From positions 1-47,259 of the forward strand of contig SYOX01000242.1 of the NCBI GenBank assembly GCA_005804885.1: a stretch of 47,259 bases of DNA. Direction: 5' to 3'. The notes under the pieces are model-generated. The model saw only the letters and a list, made by a program, of their open reading frames with translations. It was not told the origin of the DNA and searched no databases. The position numbers and the translations under genes were made by a program. The stretch's first letter is position 1. Each line of letters starts with the position of its first letter. This document shows positions 42,956 through 47,259 of the stretch, piece by piece. The stretch is from Pseudomonadota bacterium (GTDB taxonomy: Bacteria > Myxococcota_A > Bradymonadia > Bradymonadales > GCA-2716585).

Positions 42956-45820
42956 ATGACCCCTTCCGTCCGCTCCACTCACCTGCTTCTCTGGATTATC
43001 GCGCTGTCGCTGATTCCTTCTTTGGCCGAGGCCGCGGTCTTCACCGTCAACGACCTCGGCGATCTGCCCGACCTGGACCGCTCCGACGGCCTCTGCAGGG
43101 TCTTCGAGCAGGGCCAGCCGGTCTGCACGCTGCGGGCCGCCATCGAGCAGGCCAACCGGACCCCGGCCCTCGACACCATCGACTTCGATCTCGACGACCT
43201 CGACACCCCCCAGATCTCGCCCCTGTCGCCCTTGCCAGCCGTCACGGCGCCGCTGCGCATCGACGGCCTGAGCCACCCCGACGGCATCGCCCTCGAAGGC
43301 GCCAGCGTCGAGGCCATCGCCCCTGGCCTTCAGCTCGACGCCGAGGTCACGCTGCTTGGCCTGACCCTGCGCGCCTTCGACGGCCCGGGGATCGTGGCCT
43401 CCGCGCCGCTGACCTTGATCGGCGTCGTCATCGCCGACAACTGCGGCTGGGGCGTCGTCGCCGGGCAGTCGCTCGCCGTCGGCGTCGAGGGCGGGGTGAG
43501 CGCCGAGCAGATCACGACGATCTCCAACAACGGCCAGCTTCGCCGATGCCGCGCGGGGGGCATCCTGGCGCGCGACGAGGTCCTGGGCGGCAATCTGGAG
43601 TTGAGGGCCAACGGCGGGCCGGGGCTGCTGGTCGAGGGCGACGTGGACCTCCTCGGCCTCGTCTCCATCGGCAATGCCGGCGCTGGGCTGCACGCCGCCC
43701 TCGGGCGCGTGGTCCTGCGGGCTGCGTCCCGTCGGGCGGCCGACAACGCCATCCAGTTCAACGAGGGGGCCGGGATCATCGCGGAGCGGCCCTGCGCGCC
43801 GATGGGGGAGGCCCCCTGCTTCGCGGTGGAGCTCGTCGGCGTCGATCTGAGCGACAACGGCTCCTGGGGTGTCATGTCGGCCGGCGACGTCTGGATCGGC
43901 GCTCTGGAGGGTCAGGACGTCGCGGAGAGCAACGTCTCGCGCAATGGCTTCGGCGAGCGCTGCCCGATGTGGTCGATCATCGACGGCGAGCCGGTCCTGG
44001 GCGAGCAGCGCTGCGAGGGGGGCGGCGTCTTGAGCCCCTCGGCCTCGATCCAGGGTGCCCGCTTCGTCGCGGGCACGAACAAGGGCCCTGGCCTGATGGC
44101 GCGCGGCGATCTGATCCTGGCCGACGTCACCCTCCAGGCCAACGAGGGCGAGGGCGGCTTGAGCGAGGGTCAAATCCTGGTCACGGGCAGGGACGCGCGG
44201 ATCGCCGGCAACCTTGGCCGGGGCCTGGTCGCGGGCGGGGCGCTCAGGGTCGTGGGCGTCGTCGAGGTCACCGACAACGGCGGCTGGGGGATCTACGCGG
44301 GCGGCGACGTGGTCCTTGAGCGCTCGCCGGAGGTGAGCCGGAGAGACAACAACGATGTGTCTCGCAATGGCCTGGGGCGCTTCTGCCTCTCGTGGGCCTT
44401 TGTCGAGGGAGAGCCCGTCGGCGTCGAGGTCGACTGTCTCGGCGGCGGCATCTTCACCCTCGGCGACGCGCTGCTGGACAACCTCGCCCTCAAGACCAAC
44501 GGCGGGCCTGGGGCGCTGGCGCGCGGCGGGATCGCCTTCACCGAAACCGCGGCCATCGGCAATGAGGGCGAGGGCTTCCGGGCCGTCGAGGGCGCGATCC
44601 GCGGGCGAGAGGGCGAGTCGGCCGAGAACCTGGGCCGCGGGGTCGCCGCCGACGGCCAGGAGGACGGCGTCGGGGTGGAGCTCATCGAGTTCGTGGTCCG
44701 CGACAACTTCGAGATCGGGGTCCACGCCAGGGCCGGCGTGGTGCTCGGATCGCCGGAGGTCGGCGGCGTGAGCATCGACCGCAACGGGGAGGGCGACTTC
44801 TGCCAGCGCTGGGGGGTCGAGGGCGAGCCGAGGGTCCAGGAGGTCGAGTGCGTCGGGGGCGGGGTGCTGGCCGAGGGTGGCTATATCCTGAATTACGGCG
44901 CGAGGATATCCTCCAACCCTGGCGACGGGTTGCGCAGCACCGGCGCGGTCGAGGTGCCCGGGCAAGGCGCCGCGATCTTCTCCGAGGACGCGGACATCAC
45001 GGGCAATACCGGGGTCGCGGTGGGGTCCGAGGCCGGGGCGCGGATCGTCGGCGGGCTCCTGTGCGACAACGGCGGCGGGCCCTTCGGCGTGGCCGGCGCG
45101 GTCGCGCTCGTCGGCGTGGAGGTCTGCGGCGACACCGACGGCGACGGCGTCCCCAACGTCGCCGAGGACGGCGTCGGCGGCGACCTGAACGGGGACGGGG
45201 TCCCGGACAGCCTCCAGGCCAGCGTGGCCTCCTTCCTGCTTGAGGGCGACGACGCCGTCAACGTCGAGGTCGACGCGGCGCTGTCGCTGGCGGGCGCGGG
45301 GCTGGCCGAAGATCCCGGCGGCCTGCCGGAGGACATCGTGCGCCTGCTGCCGGCCCACGGCTTCACCATCCAGGGGGTCGAGGGCCAGGCCGAGGCCTGG
45401 ATCACCTGGCCGGCCGAGACGGCCCCGAGCGGGATCTTCGTCCTCGTCGCGGGCGCGGACGGGGGCGAGGCGTGGCGCTCGGCGCTGGACGTCGACGGGG
45501 TGCGCTTCGCGCTCGACGGCGACCTTGCCATTTTGACGCTGGAGGATCAGAGCGCGGCGGATCGGGATGGGGCGCCGGGCGCCCTGGCGGTCGTGCTGGC
45601 GCCGACGAAGACTCTGGACGAGGCGCTGGAGGAAGAGGAGGTTGACGGCCAGGAGCCCGAGCGCGCCAGCCCCGCCGGGGCGCTCTGCGCGTGCCAGACC
45701 CCGGGCGCGCCGCCTGCGCCGGGGTGGCCGCTGGCGGCGGGGCTGGCGGTGCTCGGGGTGGCGCTGGTCCGCTCAGGGGCTCAGAGGCCTCGCAACCACG
45801 CAGGGCGCAAGGGGATTTGA
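42956..45820 (+). CDS. CSLREA-type beta-helix surface protein with MYXO-CTERM-like tail
   Basis: A 954-residue exported protein (signal peptide ending SLAEAAVF). CTLRAAIEQANRTPALDTI near residues 57-75 is a CSLREA-domain signature. The rest is beta-helix built from about four long modules, each with NGGWG, SRNG.G.FC..W, GEPV..E..C.GGG and NEGEG elements. DTDGDGVPNVAEDG near 725 is a thrombospondin-type-3/EF-hand-like Ca site. The C-terminus has CACQTPGAP, a transmembrane helix (GWPLAAGLAVLGVALV) and basic residues, resembling the MYXO-CTERM sorting tail. AGGAGG precedes the ATG. The last 40 bp overlap the convergent radical SAM gene and add a tail of about 15 residues beyond the helix. Confidence 0.8.
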   Translation: MTPSVRSTHLLLWIIALSLIPSLAEAAVFTVNDLGDLPDLDRSDGLCRVFEQGQPVCTLRAAIEQANRTPALDTIDFDLDDLDTPQISPLSPLPAVTAPLRIDGLSHPDGIALEGASVEAIAPGLQLDAEVTLLGLTLRAFDGPGIVASAPLTLIGVVIADNCGWGVVAGQSLAVGVEGGVSAEQITTISNNGQLRRCRAGGILARDEVLGGNLELRANGGPGLLVEGDVDLLGLVSIGNAGAGLHAALGRVVLRAASRRAADNAIQFNEGAGIIAERPCAPMGEAPCFAVELVGVDLSDNGSWGVMSAGDVWIGALEGQDVAESNVSRNGFGERCPMWSIIDGEPVLGEQRCEGGGVLSPSASIQGARFVAGTNKGPGLMARGDLILADVTLQANEGEGGLSEGQILVTGRDARIAGNLGRGLVAGGALRVVGVVEVTDNGGWGIYAGGDVVLERSPEVSRRDNNDVSRNGLGRFCLSWAFVEGEPVGVEVDCLGGGIFTLGDALLDNLALKTNGGPGALARGGIAFTETAAIGNEGEGFRAVEGAIRGREGESAENLGRGVAADGQEDGVGVELIEFVVRDNFEIGVHARAGVVLGSPEVGGVSIDRNGEGDFCQRWGVEGEPRVQEVECVGGGVLAEGGYILNYGARISSNPGDGLRSTGAVEVPGQGAAIFSEDADITGNTGVAVGSEAGARIVGGLLCDNGGGPFGVAGAVALVGVEVCGDTDGDGVPNVAEDGVGGDLNGDGVPDSLQASVASFLLEGDDAVNVEVDAALSLAGAGLAEDPGGLPEDIVRLLPAHGFTIQGVEGQAEAWITWPAETAPSGIFVLVAGADGGEAWRSALDVDGVRFALDGDLAILTLEDQSAADRDGAPGALAVVLAPTKTLDEALEEEEVDGQEPERASPAGALCACQTPGAPPAPGWPLAAGLAVLGVALVRSGAQRPRNHAGRKGI

Positions 45821-46653
45821 CCGGAGAGGGCCGCGTCGAGGACGGCCACGATCTGCGCCCGGTCCCTGGGCAGCTCGCCGGCGATGGGCAGGTGGTTGGA
45901 GGCGTGGTTGGTGCGAAAGAGGGCGCGGCTCGGGCGAGCCTGATCGACGATGGTCCGCAGCTCGGTCAGCAGCCCGCGGATGTCGGGCAGTTCGAAGAGG
46001 CCCTTGGACTCCATGCGGGCCATGGGCGTCTCGGGGACGACGGTGAGGGTCAGGGCGGCGAAGAACTCCGGGTCCATCTCGGTCACGAGCCGCGCGGTGG
46101 CCTCGGCGTGCTCCTGGGAGCGCGCGACGCCGCCGGCGCCCAGCAGCGCGATGACGCTGAGCGCCATGCCCGCGCCGTGGGCGCGGCGGGCCGCCTCGAC
46201 GTGCTCCTCGAAGGTGCCGCCCTTGACGATGCGCTTGAGCGTGACCGGATCGCCGCTCTCTGGCCCGATGTAGAGCGTGCTCAGGCCCGCTCGGCGCAGC
46301 GCCTCAAGCTCGGCGTCGGTCTTCTGGAGGACATTGCTGGCCATGGCGTAGCAGGACACCCGCCGCAGCCTGGGGAAGACCTCGGCGGCCACCTCCAGGA
46401 TCGCCAGCCAGTGATCCGTATCCATGATCAGCGCGTCACCGTCGGCGACGAAGAGCTTGTCGATCCGATCGCCCGCGCGGCGCCCCGCCTCGCGCAGATC
46501 ATCGAGCGACTCGGACAGGGGGCGGACCCTGAACTTCTTGGCCCTGTACATGTCGCAGTAGACGCACAGGTTGTGCGAGCAACCGATCGTCGCCTGCAGG
46601 ATGAGCGAGTCAGCCTCCGAGGGGGGTCTGTAGAGCTTGCCTTCGTAGCGCAT
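45781..46653 (-). CDS. Radical SAM protein
   Basis: A 290-residue radical SAM enzyme. The cluster motif is in TIGCSHNLCVYCDMYR (C-x4-C-x2-C, the variant common in this COG1032-like group rather than C-x3-C-x2-C). Downstream barrel motifs are VADGDALIM, YAMASNVLQKTDAEL, LYIGPESGDPVTLKRIVKG and VIALLGAGG. This gives a [4Fe-4S] cluster reductively cleaving SAM; the substrate is unknown and no B12 domain is visible. The ATG at 46653 (MRYEGKLYRPPSEAD) fits the family N-terminus; an in-frame ATG at 46725 is possible. It is convergent with and overlaps the 3' end of the beta-helix gene. Confidence 0.85.
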   Translation of the reverse strand: MRYEGKLYRPPSEADSLILQATIGCSHNLCVYCDMYRAKKFRVRPLSESLDDLREAGRRAGDRIDKLFVADGDALIMDTDHWLAILEVAAEVFPRLRRVSCYAMASNVLQKTDAELEALRRAGLSTLYIGPESGDPVTLKRIVKGGTFEEHVEAARRAHGAGMALSVIALLGAGGVARSQEHAEATARLVTEMDPEFFAALTLTVVPETPMARMESKGLFELPDIRGLLTELRTIVDQARPSRALFRTNHASNHLPIAGELPRDRAQIVAVLDAALSGQIPLRPAWLRGL

Positions 46654-46873
46654 TTGATCTCGACCACGGCGAGGATGAATGACAAATTGGCGGGCGACGG
46701 CGCCCTCGATCTCCCCCGAGGACATACCAGACCCGCGGGCCTGGCGAAAGGCCGGGGCGGCTCCACGGCGACCCGAAGCGGGCGGCGACGCGAGGCCGCT
46801 GAAGCGCCCCTCCCTGGCGGCGCCGGAGCTCTCTTGATCTCAAAATGACCCTTGAGAAAGAATACCAGTGACT

Positions 46874-46902
46874 TTGACGGCGGATGTGATATGAGCTATC
46901 TA
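46874..46902 (+). promoter_or_regulatory. Candidate promoter for the RRM gene
   Basis: TTGACG (46874-46879) and TATCTA (46897-46902) are 17 bp apart in an AT-richer segment. The -35 is good and the -10 weak. The start would be near 46909, giving a leader of about 75 nt. Confidence 0.45.
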
Positions 46903-46908
46903 TCGGGG

Positions 46909-46940
46909 GTGCCGGGGATCAACTCCGGGGTGCCTTTTTT
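46909..46940 (+). terminator. Intrinsic-terminator-like hairpin in the RRM leader
   Basis: GGTGCC (46909-46914) can pair with the second GGTGCC (46929-46934) through G-C and G-U pairs, and GGGG with CTCC inside, around ATCAA. TTTTTT (46935-46940) follows directly. A competing GTGCC/GGCGC pairing downstream could disrupt it. Confidence 0.5.
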
Positions 46941-46983
46941 CAGGCGCTGTATGGCGCAGACGTGAACGGAAGAGAAGAAGAAG

Positions 46984-47259
46984 ATGGGAAAGAAGCTTTT
47001 TATCGGTGGTCTGTCCTGGAATACTGATGACCACGGTCTCCGCAGCTACTTCGAGCAGTGCGGTGAGGTCGAGGACGCCAAGGTCATCACCGACCGCGAG
47101 ACGGGTCGGAGCCGCGGCTTCGGCTTCGTGACCTTCGCCAACGAGGACGACGCTCGCGAGGCGATCCAGCAGATGAACGGGACGGACCTCGACGGCCGCA
47201 CCCTGAACGTCAATGAGGCCCAGGATCGTCGCGGCGGCAGCGGCGGCGGTGGCGGCGGC
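46984..47259 (+). CDS. RRM RNA-binding protein, Gly-rich type (3' end outside window)
   Basis: The first 92 codons of a single-RRM protein of the small cyanobacterial/myxobacterial Rbp type. RNP2 is KLFIGGLSW at residues 4-12 and RNP1 is RGFGFVTF near 45-52, each with the aromatic RNA-stacking residues. The fold is complete by about residue 80, and a Gly-rich tail (RRGGSGGGGGG) begins before the window ends. Such proteins bind single-stranded RNA and are often cold-induced. A purine-rich stretch (GGAAGAGAAGAAGAAG) precedes the ATG. The hairpin plus T-run in the leader suggests attenuation or autoregulation. Confidence 0.9.
   Translation, partial: MGKKLFIGGLSWNTDDHGLRSYFEQCGEVEDAKVITDRETGRSRGFGFVTFANEDDAREAIQQMNGTDLDGRTLNVNEAQDRRGGSGGGGGG

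Larger units (their letters stand above)
46654..46983. other. Divergent control region between radical SAM and RRM genes
   Basis: 330 bp without a supported gene. The right half becomes AT-richer from about 46840 and carries the promoter and structured leader of the RRM gene described separately. Confidence 0.5.

Overview
The window is GC-rich (about 70% by eye) with strong G/C third-position bias. It carries many lipoprotein signal peptides followed by acidic or Asn/Pro/Glu-rich linkers, Cys-rich tandem-repeat surface proteins, a paired DUF1592/DUF1552 locus and a MYXO-CTERM-like tail. These traits point to a Myxococcota-type (former deltaproteobacterial) bacterium, possibly a Bradymonadia-like lineage. 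This is an inference from gene style; there is no rRNA or other taxonomic marker here, and I saw no tRNA, IS element, prophage or CRISPR.

Layout. 1-4822: housekeeping genes (tail of a 1-Cys peroxiredoxin, glyoxalase I, a small lipoprotein, a FemAB-like acyltransferase, a YjbQ/UPF0047 protein, an AidB-like acyl-CoA dehydrogenase). 5102-13509: six minus-strand genes for surface proteins: two OB-fold lipoproteins, an outer-membrane beta-barrel, a lamin-tail-domain lipoprotein, a PLD-fold lipoprotein that has lost both catalytic lysines, and a complete two-HKD PLD with its own lamin tail domain. 13725-14700: an exact 35-bp-period tandem array facing inverted copies of itself across a 309-nt nested palindrome. 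14701-25146: a Cys-repeat FGE-like lipoprotein, an AddA/AddB-type helicase-nuclease pair and oligoribonuclease. 25270-34275: a nine-Kazal-domain lipoprotein, a large inverted repeat, an uncharacterised envelope protein coupled to a ketopantoate-reductase-family protein, a sirtuin and a CocE/NonD (S15-type) hydrolase lipoprotein. 34914-47259: a beta-helix lipoprotein, a HAD phosphatase, the DUF1592 (with a CBM48-like insertion)/DUF1552 pair, an MscS channel, a CSLREA-type beta-helix protein with a C-terminal sorting-like tail, a radical SAM protein and the start of an RRM RNA-binding protein behind a structured leader.

How the genes may work together. The best candidate for an undescribed system is 5102-13509. 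Secreted OB-folds and lamin tail domains often accompany extracellular nucleases, and the PLD superfamily includes nucleases, so the set could be a cell-surface apparatus acting on nucleic acid or phospholipid, with a dead PLD as a binding or regulatory partner of the live one. This rests on domain content and operon-like order only. The second theme is structured intergenic DNA. Several genes end in hairpins whose stem starts at or inside the stop codon, and two intergenic regions carry nested palindromes of about 300 nt.
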